Source: Toxonevra muliebris
Taxonomy: Eukaryota; Arthropoda; Insecta; Diptera; Pallopteridae
Direction of reading: 5' to 3'
Assembly: GCA_963691655.1 (NCBI GenBank)
Contig: OY829328.1
Coordinates: forward strand, 89,036,400-89,100,399
Length of the DNA: 64,000 bases
Shown here: positions 24,556 to 37,076 of the stretch, piece by piece
Numbering within the stretch: the stretch's first letter is position 1
Layout of the letters: each line of letters opens with the position of its first letter
Translations under genes and position numbers: made by a program
The notes under the pieces: model-generated
The model's database searches: none
Told to the model about the DNA's origin: nothing
What the model saw: only the letters and a program-made list of their open reading frames with translations

Positions 24556-26402
24556 TGTACAGGCATGCATACACTGTGTGTGTGTAAAGCATGCAACATT
24601 ATAATATTCATGTCAACTCATGTTGTGGAAAGATTTAGGTTAATTTGAAGACATGTGAGCATATATTATACCATGATAAAAACAACAACAATAGTAGAAA
24701 CAATAATGGATGTAGTAGGAGGCGTAGCGTGTAGAGTAGAGTGGATGGAGTTGCGACATCAACAACGAAGAATTTTCGTACTTCCTGATTCACGTTGTCA
24801 CAGGATGTCATCATACTCTCGTAGTTTTCCATAAGACTTACAAGTATTTTTATGTATGTATATAAATTGCATTAATAAAGAAAAGTGGCTAAAAATAAGC
24901 AACGGAATTTTATCTTCCTCTTATAATGTAAAATTATGGAAAATACAGACACAAATTAAAGCATAATTTTGAGCTTAATAAAAATCAATTTTTAGTACTT
25001 ATTTTTACATAGCTCCTGAAATCGTTTGAAAGCGAGATTGCTTGGAAATGCTACATAAATTTATTAAACATAGGCGTTGTTTGCTATTGGCGATAGGCAT
25101 TTGACAGTCGAATGCAAAGCTATATATTGTTCAATGCAAGCAACCACGATTTATTTTTTCTTTGAAAGTGAGTCACAAACATTTTTTACCTAAAATTTGA
25201 AGAAATTAAGTTCGAACGACATAACAATTTAACGCAGTGCTCAGAAAATCATAGACCCAGCTAATTAGTTACTTTCCATCTTCCGATCAAGTACGTTTTT
25301 ACACAATGATAAATAGAAGTATATTTTAAAGCATTAAATACTTTAATTGCTGTGTAACACTATTTAAACTCCATATATGCTTATCTTTCCACTACTCCAC
25401 CTCAACACTATCTAAAGTTAGACCCTTTTCTGCTCCTTGCACCATCATGGAGTGTTAACAAATTACGTTATCAAATCAGCTAAATTAATCTAATATTATA
25501 GCGCCTAAAATCACACTCAAAAAATACACATAAATAAGAACACTAACAAAAAAAAAAAATAACTTTATCCTTCTCACTAACGCTAACAAAGCCACTTGGC
25601 AAAATGAATCACCACACCAGAAATGCTGAAGTGGAAGAGCCTTTTCACCATAATTGCGGTTTTATGTAATGCTCTCAATTTGACCCTTTCGCTGGAAACA
25701 ACCGCCACAACTACAACTTACATACAAATACTAATCTTAACCAACAGAAATGTCGACGTTTTCATGCACACAGGAAAGGGATATGAAAAGTGACAGCATT
25801 ACCAAAAAGAAAGAATCAAAAATTCCACAAGAAAAAAAAAAACATAAAAACCGAAAACGACACATACAAAACGAAACGGAAATGCTCATGCAAAATTATG
25901 TGAAGCATAAAAATAGGCGCCAACAAACTTTACACAAATATTGGCTCAACATTAAAAGTAAGAACAAGAAACAAAAAAAAAAAAGAAGCAAATAATATTC
26001 GTATACTTACCAAAAAAGGATGCCAAGTAGTGTTTTATTCTTGTTGGTTTTTTTCCTGAAAACCAAAAACTTTTCTATATGTGTGTGTGCGGCCACTTCA
26101 ACTTCTACCACTGCTACTTTATACATAGTAACTTTCATGTTTTCGATTGTAATTTTGTTAATTAAATCGAGCGAAAATTAAAATGACCCATATTTAAATT
26201 CTGTTCCCTTCTTCACACTTCGAGCGCTGTGCACTTTCTTCCCCAATTTCAGCTACTGTTTTCTTTTTTGCTTCCAATTTTTGTTTTGCGTTGGTCAATT
26301 CGCATTACAAGGAGCGTAGGCAGGCAGGCATCAGCATATCAAAAAGGATATTTTTATATTAAACCTAAAAGAAAAAGGAATATTTTTTATGTATTGTATG
26401 AA

Positions 26403-26420
26403 TTCCTTAAAGTATGCTAC
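26403..26420 (+). promoter_or_regulatory. Su(Hw)-type motif
   Basis: TTCCTTAAAGTATGCTAC matches GCCTAAAAGTATGCTAC with two changes in the module and spacer and an intact GTATGC core. Confidence 0.4.
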
Positions 26421-26597
26421 ATTATTATTATTAGGCTAATTGTCTGGAATGAATTCTATTTTTCCACTCATTTTTTTTTGCTTTACTTTATAACAAAATA
26501 CAACAACACAAAACTTTCTTTAACGACATTTTATCATTGCAAAAATTTTATGTTTTCCCATTTTGGCTTGAAATTTTTTATTTCGGTTTTTGTTTGG

Positions 26598-26615
26598 GGC
26601 GCCTAAAAGCATGCC
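26598..26615 (+). promoter_or_regulatory. Su(Hw)-type motif
   Basis: GGCGCCTAAAAGCATGCC carries a full GGCGCC module and TAAAAG spacer, with a T-to-C change in the core (GCATGC for GTATGC). It lies 180 bp from the preceding site, same orientation. Confidence 0.5.
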
Positions 26616-26863
26616 AACATTTCATTAAAAAACAATCGAAAATTTTTGGGATGTTGGCGACAAAAGCTTAAATGTTATGCTTCTTCTTTTATGCTTGGTT
26701 CTTGTTGTTGTTGTTGCTTTTGTGCTGGGTGTTATCGTTTTGTTTTTTGTTGTTGTATTATTTTCATAAATTATGACATGGCTTTAATAAAGTGGGTTAA
26801 TGTTTTCCTTTCTCTTTCTCTTTGTTTTTGTTTTTTGTTCGCCTTCATTTCACTTCCCTTTAA

Positions 26864-26880
26864 TTTTTTTTTTTTTTTTT
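26864..26880. repeat. Poly(T) tract
   Basis: Seventeen consecutive T residues in a T-rich neighbourhood. Confidence 0.95.
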
Positions 26881-28077
26881 GTTAATTTTTTTGTTTTGTT
26901 TCTTTTTTTGCTCAAGCTCGGTTGAAAAGGGCATTATATTAACGGTAATTAGTGTTGCATTTTATGGCATGGATTAAAATTAAGTTAAAAAGCAATAAGC
27001 GTGATTATGAGGGAGCTTAAATCGTCTTCATCATCATTGTTCATTCGCCTCCTCTTTTTCTCTCTCTCATTCTTTCTCTGTCTATTTTGTTTCGGGTGTA
27101 CAAATGAGAAGTTTGAGGTTGAGGTTTGGTTTGTCCTTTTGGGTGGACAATTGGAAAATAATGGATTAAATTGAAAATGCTGATAAATTTCAAACTATTT
27201 TCGCATCGCAAAAACGTAATTACCAAAGTTAATTAAATGAGATTTCTTGCTTTGCTGTATCCTCAGTTTTAAGAAAATTTATTATTTTTGCAAGTTAATT
27301 TTATTTAACATAAATTAACTTGATGCTAAATAGATATCAATTAAATTGGCTGAATGATAAAATGATTTAAATAACCTATTTTTCCAGTAGGCGACAGTAT
27401 TCAGTAAGGCAACACTTAACTAGTAATGATTTTTAGCATTTGGGGCTAGTCTTATGAAAATTTTCTCGTTCAAAATCTCCCAACATAAGTAGTCTTGAAC
27501 GTCCTATCGACTTAAATAATATTTGGCTGCAGTTTCTCATTTTGTTTTGAGCCATATCTTCGCTTTATTTGTATTACACCTCACATCACTCTTGTTTCCA
27601 TTTCTGCATTTTATTTTTGGTTTTCAGTTGGATCTTTTACTTCTTCAGAATTTGCTTTACCCCTTCCATTTCAAAGCACATCATTGTGCCCAATTTTTGC
27701 AATTATTGCCTCAAAAACTTTTCAACAACTATAAGAAATAAAATACTTAAATCCTTCATTAGAGAATTATGTAGTGCCTCATTTGCTTAAGCCTCATCAC
27801 TTCAAATAAATTATTGAAGTAGGCACTTAAGACAAAAATAATTTCTACTAAAATAGTTTTAGGTTTTCTTTTCGACTACTAAATATTTCTAGTACTGACA
27901 AGCATCATTAGCAAACTGAACAAATATGAATTTGAGCTAAAAAAAAAGGAAAAAACACAAACAGCTATCATAAGTCATTACTCGACACTAATAATAAATT
28001 ATTACACACGCAAAAAATTTGAGCTTTGAAGTATAATTTCAATTGTCAGCGAGCATTTGAAACTTATGGAACGCCAA

Positions 28078-28095
28078 CACCTAAAAGTATGCAAC
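28078..28095 (+). promoter_or_regulatory. Su(Hw)-type motif, strong
   Basis: CACCTAAAAGTATGCAAC matches the site at 1024 over 17 bases. A GAGAG box and a CTCTCTCTC tract follow within 90 bp, the same association with GAGA sequences seen near 10.4 kb. Confidence 0.6.
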
Positions 28096-29704
28096 AATAA
28101 TGAACATCCGCAAAGGAAGAGAGCAGCGCCCAAACCTTCTTTCCCCTCTCTCTCTTTCTAATTCCCTATACAATTGCCATTCAAATGAAAGCTGAAAATC
28201 CAAAAATGTTTGATGCAACTTTTGAAAAATTTAACTTTTCATTTGCGAAATGCCAGAAAACTCAAAAACTTGAGAAAAATATTTATGAGCTTCTTCTTCC
28301 AGCATTCATATACATATTTTTGAGTTTTTAAGTTGCTATGCTTGAATTTTTCAACACTTGGTTTTCTTTTTCAGTTTCTTAAGTCGTTTTTCTTATAGTT
28401 TTCTTCTTTTGGTGTTACATTGTCATTTGCATTTACAACAACAACTAAGTACAAATTGTTACACTCAAAATTTGTATAGAAATAGCAGTAAGCAACATGC
28501 CGGAATATTAATATCGTACAAGTTGCAAGTGTAAGTTTATTTCAGAGCACTTCCACTTCATCAGCGTAGTTGCCACTACCACTTGAGTTGATACTTTTTT
28601 CGTTTTTGATATTACCAAGAACCCAAAGCTGTTTCCGCAAAGTGAATGGCATTTCCGTTTTGACAATGGCGTCTTGCAGCAGCTTTAATGCAGTTTCTTT
28701 TCTTTTTTGAGATGTTGATGTTCATTAAAGTGTTGGTGTTTTTGTTTCTTTCTCTGTTTTTTGTGTGCGACAATGATTTATTCCATTGAATTTTTGATTT
28801 TGGAAGTTAATTTTTCTTATTTCAATTATATTTCTCCATTTATTTCTTATCCACTGTATATCTAATTGATGATCATGATTCAGCTTCATTATGATTATGC
28901 CCTACTAGAATTGTGAAAAGAGAAAATGAGAAAATCAATTGCTTCGATTCAGTTCATTAATTTCATTCTCCCGAACAAGAAAAGTAGATCAAATTACTCA
29001 ATATTTTTGCTGTTTGGAGAATGATCAACAAATTACGATTTACAATTCAGTAAATCATCAACTATTCTGGCCCTAACATATTGAAAATCGCTATTAGCTT
29101 ACTAATAAAAACATATGACATTGACGTCCTGAAAAATCTGCTGTACAGTACTGGTCGAAATCGATGGCCTTAATTATATTATTTCTGCTTTTCTTTTACT
29201 AAAAGCAATAATGAGTAGTAGTATGCGTAAATATTATAGTCCACCATTTAGAAATAATAAATCAATTAAAAAAAGTTAGGACAGAAAAATCATCCATTCA
29301 AAAGTCGAGTCGCTAGCATTAATTGAAGCCTTTCCTGAGACTGGAAGATCATTTCTGCTCTTTTAGCCCAAACTTAAGTAAATTCTTTTTTTATTTCAAA
29401 TTTGTAATATTATTTAAAGTAAACGTTTTATAAATTTGGTACTGAGTGTAAAAATGTTTGCTTCTTTTCGTAATTTTGTTAGAAAGAAGAACACATTTGC
29501 TTTAGATATTTCTTACTCACATATATAAGCAACAAAACACATGCACTCGCACACACAACCACATACGCACAATAATCACCTTAATGTATTTTCCTATTCA
29601 CCTGATAATTGCATCAACATCAATAATTATGTTGCAGTTGTTTGTTTTTGCAATTTTAGTGGCTGTGAAGTGTACGTCTTTCTACAAATTTCAAACGCTG
29701 CGCG

Positions 29705-29795
29705 TTGTTGATGGAGACGATGTTGCTGCTGATGTTGCTGCTGATGATGCTGCTGATGATGATGATGCAACAACAAACAATAACAACACAAACCA
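29705..29795. repeat. GAT/GCT/AAC compound triplet repeat
   Basis: Mixed GATGTTGCTGCT and GATGATGATG units followed by AACAAC units. The surrounding plus-strand frame (29,584-29,937) starts with a hydrophobic stretch and then runs through Asp/Ala and Asn. It also opens in other phases, so I do not call it a gene. Confidence 0.8.
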
Positions 29796-30077
29796 AATGA
29801 TAGCGCTGCTTTTGTCAAAAGACGGCAAGAGCAACTTTCGAAAATTAAAGGCTTTAAATGATAGTGTGAGTGAGCGCATACATTCAAACACAAACAAAAA
29901 CGAACACACACATACACTTATGTACATATATATATAAACAAACATGCACTCATATAATCAAACAAACGGCAGCCTTAAGGAGTTACTAGCAATCTATATT
30001 GGTGGTAGTAGTAGTTGAAGTAGATTTTTAGGCGCATATACACAAGCAAGTAAGTACATATATACTAATGCAAGAAT

Positions 30078-30093
30078 GTGTGTGTGTGTGTGT
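30078..30093. repeat. (GT)n microsatellite
   Basis: About eight uninterrupted GT units. Confidence 0.9.
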
Positions 30094-31053
30094 TTGTATA
30101 TGAAGACTTTAGTTAGAAATACTCGAGAGTATTTTGTCGTTATTGTTGTTTCGTAGTTGGGATTTTAGGCTTAATTTAGTGACTCTTAGTGTTTTAGGTA
30201 AATTAGGAAACACTTTGTGTGTATACACGTATATATCTATATGTGTGTATATGCGTTTATATGAATACCTATGCATGTTAATAATAAAATGTATATATGT
30301 GTGCGTGTAGTATGCTGGGAATTGCTTAAGCATCACCACACATATTTTTGAATGTAAGGCATTTGCTAATGGGATTATAATCGTAGATATCACAGTCGCA
30401 TGTAGCTCTAAAGTTTATTGCTGTGTATTGCATTCAACTTAATTTTTTATTGTTCCATTTTGTTAGAAATTCAAAGCTTTAGAATATACAAGAGAATAAT
30501 TAAATTGAGGTTGCTAGATTTGGGGAATGTGTTTGTATGTGTATATAGCAAAGAGAAAATACTGTAAATATCAACTTTAATTTTAAGCTAAACTCAATTA
30601 TGGTGTCGCCTGTGACATAAAAGCCGATTTTTTAATTTATTTCGCTTTGTAAGTTAACGAACTGAAAATAATAATCTCATTTTTTTTTCGTTTTTCATAA
30701 AAATCTTATCAGCTTGCAAAAAAGGCAACCGCAGCAACATTTCTATCCCTATTCCCGGCTAGATTATATTTTCTATTCACTCATTTATTCCATTTCATTT
30801 CGAATGCGTTCCGAAAAAAGAAAAATAAATAAAAACAAAAACCAAGACCAAAGCAACATTTTAATTGCGGTTGTTGGCGCTCAAACGCGCGCATTTCCGG
30901 TTACAGAAAATCCTTTTCGTTTTCTACTCTATTACCACTAAACACCTTCTCCTTTCTCCCTTTTAACTTTCTCTTACTTTGCTGTTGTCATTTTGTATGA
31001 GTTAAACAATTTCATTACAGTCTCCGTTGTTTAATTTTTCTTCTAGGTTTCAG

Positions 31054-31117
31054 CTCACAACAAAAATACCCAAAATATATCCTGCCTTCAACAGCTACAA
31101 CAACCAAGACAACGCAG
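31054..31117 (+). CDS. Possible internal micro-exon (very tentative)
   Basis: A pyrimidine-rich stretch ending TTCTAGGTTTCAG gives two possible splice acceptors. It is followed by 64 bases open in one frame (Ser-Gln-Gln-Lys-Tyr-Pro-Lys-Tyr, then a Thr-rich tail) and then CAG|GTATTC, a usable but weak donor. The local composition is less T-rich than its surroundings. There is no homology I recognise and no neighbouring exon, so this is a flag for transcript data and not a firm call. Confidence 0.15.
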
Positions 31118-31188
31118 GTATTCATTCATTCATTTAACTTTGTTTGCCGCATTCTTCATCCAATTCCATCACTTCACCCCCGTACTGT

Positions 31189-31214
31189 GGAGAGGCAGAG
31201 AGTTCTGCCTCTCC
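31189..31214. repeat. Perfect 11-bp hairpin
   Basis: GGAGAGGCAGA and its exact reverse complement TCTGCCTCTCC flank a 4-base loop (GAGT). It is GC-rich in an AT-rich region and begins about 70 bases after the tentative micro-exon. It is too short for a microRNA precursor. It could be an RNA structure near a splice site or a DNA cruciform. Confidence 0.75.
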
Positions 31215-33814
31215 TGCTCTGTATTTTCTCACTTCCGGCGTTAATCATTTTGGCATTAATTTTCTCTCTTTCGAAAAGGATACGAAAAATAAAACGAAAG
31301 GATTTAAATGATTTAACACTTTTCATTTTGGCGTAAGTTTATTAAATTTCACTTCATGTTTCTTCTTTTTTATTTTTTGTTTTTGTGCTGCTATCCAAAA
31401 AAAATAGGAATTTCTGTTTTGCTGATTTTACTTTCTAGTTAAAGCTTTAGACTGGATCGAGTCCAGTGTTGCTAGTGTTTGGAAAAAAAACAGACTTTGG
31501 TTTCAAAATAATTAAATGTACAAGTGTGGGCAACACTTTCACTGTATGAATTTCCTACTTGAATACATTTTAAATACGATTGCTCGATGCTTTCAGGCGT
31601 TTTAGCTTTTTTGTATACATTTAAACATTGCTGGCTTCTATTTTCATGCAAGAATTTACTCGGTTACGTGTGCCCCAAAAAATTATTATTTCTATTGCTT
31701 TCTTCCTTTTCTCTTTTGGTAAATTAAATTTAAGTCCTTTTTTAACAGGCACTAACTCACAAAAAAAAAAAAACAAACAAAAAACAAAACAATACCTAAT
31801 GTTGACCACAGTAAAGGGCCATAAATTGTGAATTTTATTGTTGTTGGCGTTGTTGTCTAAATGAAAAATTTAGTTGGTGGAAATGATAATTTCCACTTGA
31901 GTTAACACACAAAAATATATTTGGCGGCTGGCATATAAAAAAAAACAAAAAAGAAAGAGGAGAGAGAAAAAATAAACGGCAACAATTTGGCTAACGTTTG
32001 CAATATATTTATATGCAACGACGGTTGGCAATAGATGATCAGGAAAAGGATGCCATATTGTTGTAAATTATTTTTCGATTTCTTGTATGGTACAACAATA
32101 CATGGAAGGCTTAGACTGAGCTTTTCTTATCCATTTATGTTGAGCGAGTACACGAATGGAAAGGATCCACAGTTTTATGCCGAATCTGAGCGACGAAGAG
32201 AATAGGGGATTTCCGTTGCCAGCCAAGAGAAATGTGTAAAAAAATGCGTGGCACCAAGCGTAACATTGTAAATTGTTATCAAGTTTAAAAGTCAGGGAAC
32301 AAAAAATGTACCTATTAGTTCAGAGAAACGCTGCTTTTAAAATCAAAACAACAGACAATCAAACCAAATTAAAAGAAATCAACAATGTAAGTTTTAATTC
32401 CAAACAAAAAAAAGAAATCCAACAAGACGACCAAGAATTTTTATTCTTCTAAGAAATAAATTTGGAAACCGCTCAATAAAGCTTATTATATTTATACATG
32501 AATCATACTTATAGTGGTGCATTCAAATATATCTGGAACTTTGAATCGATTCTGGTTTGCGTTACGACTAAATCTGGTCATTTTTTTACCGAAATCGTGC
32601 CCAAGCTTCTCCATATTATAAATCCAAAATATTTCATGTGACGCACTGAAAAAATCAATGCTCAGAATTCATGCTTTGAATATTGAGGAATGATAAAACT
32701 GGCTTAAGATTAAATTATTTGTATTGCTGTTATAAAATTTTTACTTTAAAAAACTCAATCAACCAATGAAGCAAATGATTTTCTCAATACACTAAAAAGA
32801 GAACTAAAAGATCACTCAATGTAAACGGAAAATATTAAAAGAATTAATGGATGCAAAAAATACGTAAAAACTGAAGTAATTTTAATTCAGAAAACAAGAG
32901 ATCGCTGTTTTTTACGTGAGGTGGCATCGATAGCAATCCGTCCAATTCCCCTAAACAAAAAAAAACCAAAGTCAAACCACAATGTCGTTCCCATTGTCAT
33001 TTTTCAATGTTAAACGAGCCAAAAGTGCATTCGAATGTAAAAAAAAAATGTAGTGCGGTTTTTCTTAAATTTCTGTGAAAGCATCCTTTTTACGTTTTTA
33101 CTACCGTCCCACTACTATAACAATTTCCTCGAATTTTTTTAATGCGGTTTTTATATATAAGAACAACAAAAGTAATTCCAAAAAAGAGACAGCATAACAA
33201 AACAGAAAAGAAATATAAGCAAAAATATTTAAAATGAAAATTACCTTAGCATAAAATTAAAATTGTACCTTTTTTTTGTGGCAGTAGTAGAAAATAAATA
33301 TAGTAGTGGTTGTAGTAAGTAGTAGTAGAAATGTCGTATTCAGAGTATTTTTTTTTGCCGTGTGCAACTTTTTGTGCGTTTGTTATTATTTTTGGGTAAA
33401 TTTTTGTCTTGTTTTTTTTTTATTGTTGAGCATCCATTTATTTTGTAGGTATGTGTCTGTGTATTTAAAATAAAAAAATTTATATTAAACCAGCTATGTA
33501 TTTTCTGCTTATCATAAATAAACGGTAGTTATTTATGTATAACATGGCGTTTTTTGTGTTTAAACATTAAGTCACATACAAGGAAGCATAGAAACCAGCA
33601 AAAAGATTTTCTAAACCGTCAAGATTAATTTTATTCTATTATTTGTACGTGGTTAGTAACCGGCACCATTTTTTGTTTTTTTTTGGGTCTGCAACAAAAA
33701 TTTATTGCTATTGTGATATAAATAAAATTTTTATGTATGAAAAATATTAACTTCTTTGTTGCAAGCACTTTTTTCAAACTACAACTCTACAATTTCCACT
33801 CTGTTTTCTCACCG

Positions 33815-33834
33815 AAAAAAAAAAAAAAAAAAAA
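33815..33834. repeat. Poly(A) tract
   Basis: Twenty A residues. It could be the tail of a decayed retroposed element, but I recognise no element body upstream. Confidence 0.9.
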
Positions 33835-33908
33835 GGAAATCGTTGATCAAACATTTTTCCAACGTGAGAAGCCATTAAACTTTTAATTACCAATTACAAG
33901 TTATAAAA

Positions 33909-33925
33909 GGCAAAAAGTATGCAAT
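33909..33925 (+). promoter_or_regulatory. Su(Hw)-type motif
   Basis: GGCAAAAAGTATGCAAT has an intact AAAGTATGCAAT core, the form I recall from the gypsy insulator, with a partial G/C module. It is the rightmost good site in the window. Confidence 0.5.
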
Positions 33926-34433
33926 ATACATATACAACGATACTACAACTCTATTTACTTTTAGTACATACAAATATTTAAAAGTGTCTACGTGTATTTA
34001 TGTGTTTATATTCATTACTATGTTTTCATATACATACTTGTTTACTTTTTATCAAAAATTTTGCTGCAAATGATGGATTTATTATGTCCTACGAGTGTAT
34101 ATATGAGTTCACATACATTTATAAAAATGTACATACCTTTCAGTTTTTGTATGTATCGAGTGTATGTTAGGGTGTGATTGAAAAATGTAAGAAATCTTGA
34201 AATTCAAATTTTGTATAGTTTGGGCATGTTGTTGCTTCTTTGAGAGACAAAAGTCTACGCTGATACACTAATGTGGAATGAGCTTTAAAGCAGGGCTAAG
34301 GAATACGAACATGAAATTGGGGAGTACAAAAATAATGAAGCAATGATTTTGCACGTCTATTTTCATAAATTTTTAGGCTTTATCTACAGTGGACTCAAAG
34401 TTAAGCTCAAATTGTCCTTCGTCGATTGAATCG

Positions 34434-34601
34434 TGTTATTTTTTATGGCACCGCAGCTCATGAAAGACCAAGCTTTTTTCACATCCGTTCATGTTGTGTG
34501 AGATATTTTTGTACGTATACGAAAAAGGTGGAGTCGTGTGAAGGACACCCAGCGTATCAGTCCAATACACTAACCACTTTGCCACAGCTCCCTAAAGAGC
34601 C
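34434..34601 (-). mobile_element. tRNA-derived SINE copy, antisense, decayed
   Basis: On the minus strand the element opens with a tRNA-like head (TGTGGCAAAGTGGTTAGTG, an RNA polymerase III A box) at about 34,560-34,590. A weak B box (CACACGACTCC) follows, then a body containing CATGAGCTGCGGTGCCAT. A similar body and head occur in the same order at 53,517-53,793, which defines a family. No clear target-site duplication or tail is visible. Confidence 0.55.
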
Positions 34602-34867
34602 CTTGAATTTACCTTTTTTCAACATACCCTTGGGAATACACATAGAAAAAGAACATAATTTGATATAAAGGTATTGAAAAGTTTTCAAAGTTGATATTAT
34701 TATTATGCTCTGTTATGGCATACAGAGACACGAGGAACGTGTTAAAAACTAAAAGATTTTGTGTTGCTTTTATTACTTTGCAAGTATTTGCCTGCATATG
34801 ACAGAGAAATTATACATGCAATGTGAATTGAAGATTTACTTACTTTAATAGGTTACGGGTAGTGAGA

Positions 34868-34900
34868 ATTTTCAAAAAAAAAATTTTTTTTTTTTTTTGT
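34868..34900. repeat. A-tract/T-tract palindrome
   Basis: A run of about nine A residues meets a run of more than fifteen T residues. This is a simple self-complementary sequence that probably arose by slippage. Confidence 0.7.
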
Positions 34901-35281
34901 GTAAAGTAGGTGTAAAATTTCTATCATGTTATCTGACTTCACATATCACACTGCTTTAAGCTCGCTAAAGGCAAATAATAACCTTTCTATTAGGTTAGGT
35001 TCTTGTTAGGTTCTGTTAACTAGCATTCACCGCTTATAGTCGCTCATAGCTCAACCTCCATATAAAAAAAATAAAATTGTTTCCGATTGTGTTGCAAATT
35101 TCTTTAATTTGCACTCTTGCAAATACAAAAATGCATATGTGTGTGTATGTGCAATGTGTTAGTATGAGTGCATGCATATTCGTATATGTTTACAGTTGTT
35201 CATTTTGCAATTAAAGTAATCCATATGCATAATTATTGTTTATTCATATGCACACACACCGAAAACCAACATACTTGCATG

Positions 35282-35286
<5 letters not shown>

Positions 35287-35354
<68 letters not shown>
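35287..35354. repeat. (AT)34 microsatellite
   Basis: Thirty-four uninterrupted AT units (68 bp), the longest perfect microsatellite in the window. It can form cruciforms, and its length may be unreliable in an assembly. Confidence 0.97.
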
Positions 35355-35357
<3 letters not shown>

Positions 35358-37076
35358 TAGGTAGAGATAGTCATACTGCATTGAATTACATGGATTTGCA
35401 TAAATATTATATGAATATTTTATCAATGCAATTAAAAACAAATATTCACAATTATTATTTGTAATAATAACAACGTATAAGTGTAGCTATAAATGCAAAC
35501 TAACAAACATATGTACACTCTGCGGTATTCAGTCGATATTTGTTTTTAATATCGATTACTTGTTTTCTAAATCTATCAAAAGTTTCATATCATACATATA
35601 ACTTTTTTTTAGTTTCTAGTCTATTTGTTTTGAGTTTTTTGTTTGAATGTGCCACATATAGAAGGGAATATGAAATTGTGCATTCCTTTTGCGTACGATT
35701 TTCATGTTGATATTTTACTTTAAGAGGAAAGTATATAGAAATTTGGTATCATGTTACTGCAAGTTTGAAGCTGAATATAATATTCTTTGAAGAGAATGCT
35801 GTAATAGTTGGTAAAGCTGGTAATCAGCAGAATGAGAATATTATCAAACCTTAACCAAATTCAATCGAAACATTGTTGTTTTTGTCAAAATGACTTCAGA
35901 AAGCCTGCAGATCTATTTTAGGGATCGCATGGCCCGAACTGTTGACTTAGAGAGGGAAGAAATGAATGAAATGCAGCGCAGTGAGTATGGCGTTTTTGAT
36001 TGAAATGGTATAAGTTTGTTTATATCCACCTCGTGAAGTTGAGGTATAAGAGCAATGCAGCATTTACTTCTGATTTGTTTGATAATTCTACTAAATATTC
36101 CAGCTCTAGTTACGAGTATTTACATTAAATAGGATTTTACAAATCATCTAAAAAAAACCTCCGTTCAGCACATAAAAGTTAATTTTTTGTTACGCAAATA
36201 TAGTTTTTTTTTTTTGCCAATGGGACTTTTTTGTATGACTTGATGGAAAATAAAAAAATATGTTTCATAACAACAGAATATAAGGATTTAAAATATGTAC
36301 ATTGCACCATAAATAATGTTATTAAAATACAAGCACACATACAAAACAATACCAACAACAACTAGAATAAAGCACAAGAGTATTTGTCGCATAAATGGAT
36401 TATAATTATTCACAGATATGAATGGAACAACAGCAGCAACAACAACCACAACGTCGAGGGTAACAGCAAACACCAACAACAACAATAGATCCAACAGAAG
36501 CAGGAAAAACTGATGATAATTTAAATATAAATCAAATAAAATTTGTGCAATATATTGAAAGCTTTTTTCGTTTTCGAGCATTATTTGAACTAAAACACAC
36601 TCACACATAAAACATTTTATAAATGTATTGCCTACAAAAAATGTTTCTGCTTGCATGTGTGTGTTAATACATAAATAAAATTGCATTTAAACAACAATAA
36701 TAACAATAACAACGGCAACCACTACCAAAATAATTAAAACAACAATTAAGCTTCACTACGTGCTTGCAGCTTTAATAAGAGGCTTCGTGCAGTTTTTTTT
36801 TTTTTTTTGTTTGTATATATTAGTACTGTACTTGGAGAATATATACACAATACACCCACAAATTCACACATGCTCATATTATGCTAGAAAACACGTGCAC
36901 GCATACAAGCTCACAATATTCACCTTTCAAATTATGCAATTGCATTTGGGTGTGTGTAGGTGTTTTTGCACCGCTTTAATTGACAACACTGAGCAACATA
37001 GTGCAAAGAACTTTTCACATAAATCAGGAATATTGTGGTTCTGGCCATTTCATATTATGTATAATATTGGGCATTT

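Larger units (their letters stand above)
20050..31020. other. Spacer, left part: non-coding with triplet repeats and insulator-type sites
   Basis: There is no convincing gene. 20.9-21.36 kb is purine-rich on the plus strand with AAC repeats. 21.42-21.47, 27.05 and 28.14 kb are CT-rich. 23.3-23.45 and 29.7-29.8 kb are GTT/GCT/GAT triplet tracts whose open frames give Asp/Ala, Cys or Val runs. The second group of Su(Hw)-type sites begins at 24.3 kb. Confidence 0.6.

Noticed and set aside
29584..29937. 117-codon plus-strand frame with a hydrophobic start and Asp/Ala run
   Set aside because: Half of it is a GAT/GCT/AAC triplet repeat that is open in several frames on both strands. The end is a CA-repeat translation (His/Thr). 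No domain or splice context.
31189..31214. MicroRNA precursor
   Set aside because: The stem is only 11 bp with a 4-base loop, too short for a Drosha/Dicer substrate, and the flanks do not extend the pairing.
35168..35464. 98-codon frame with a long Ile-Tyr repeat
   Set aside because: It is the translation of the (AT)34 microsatellite.
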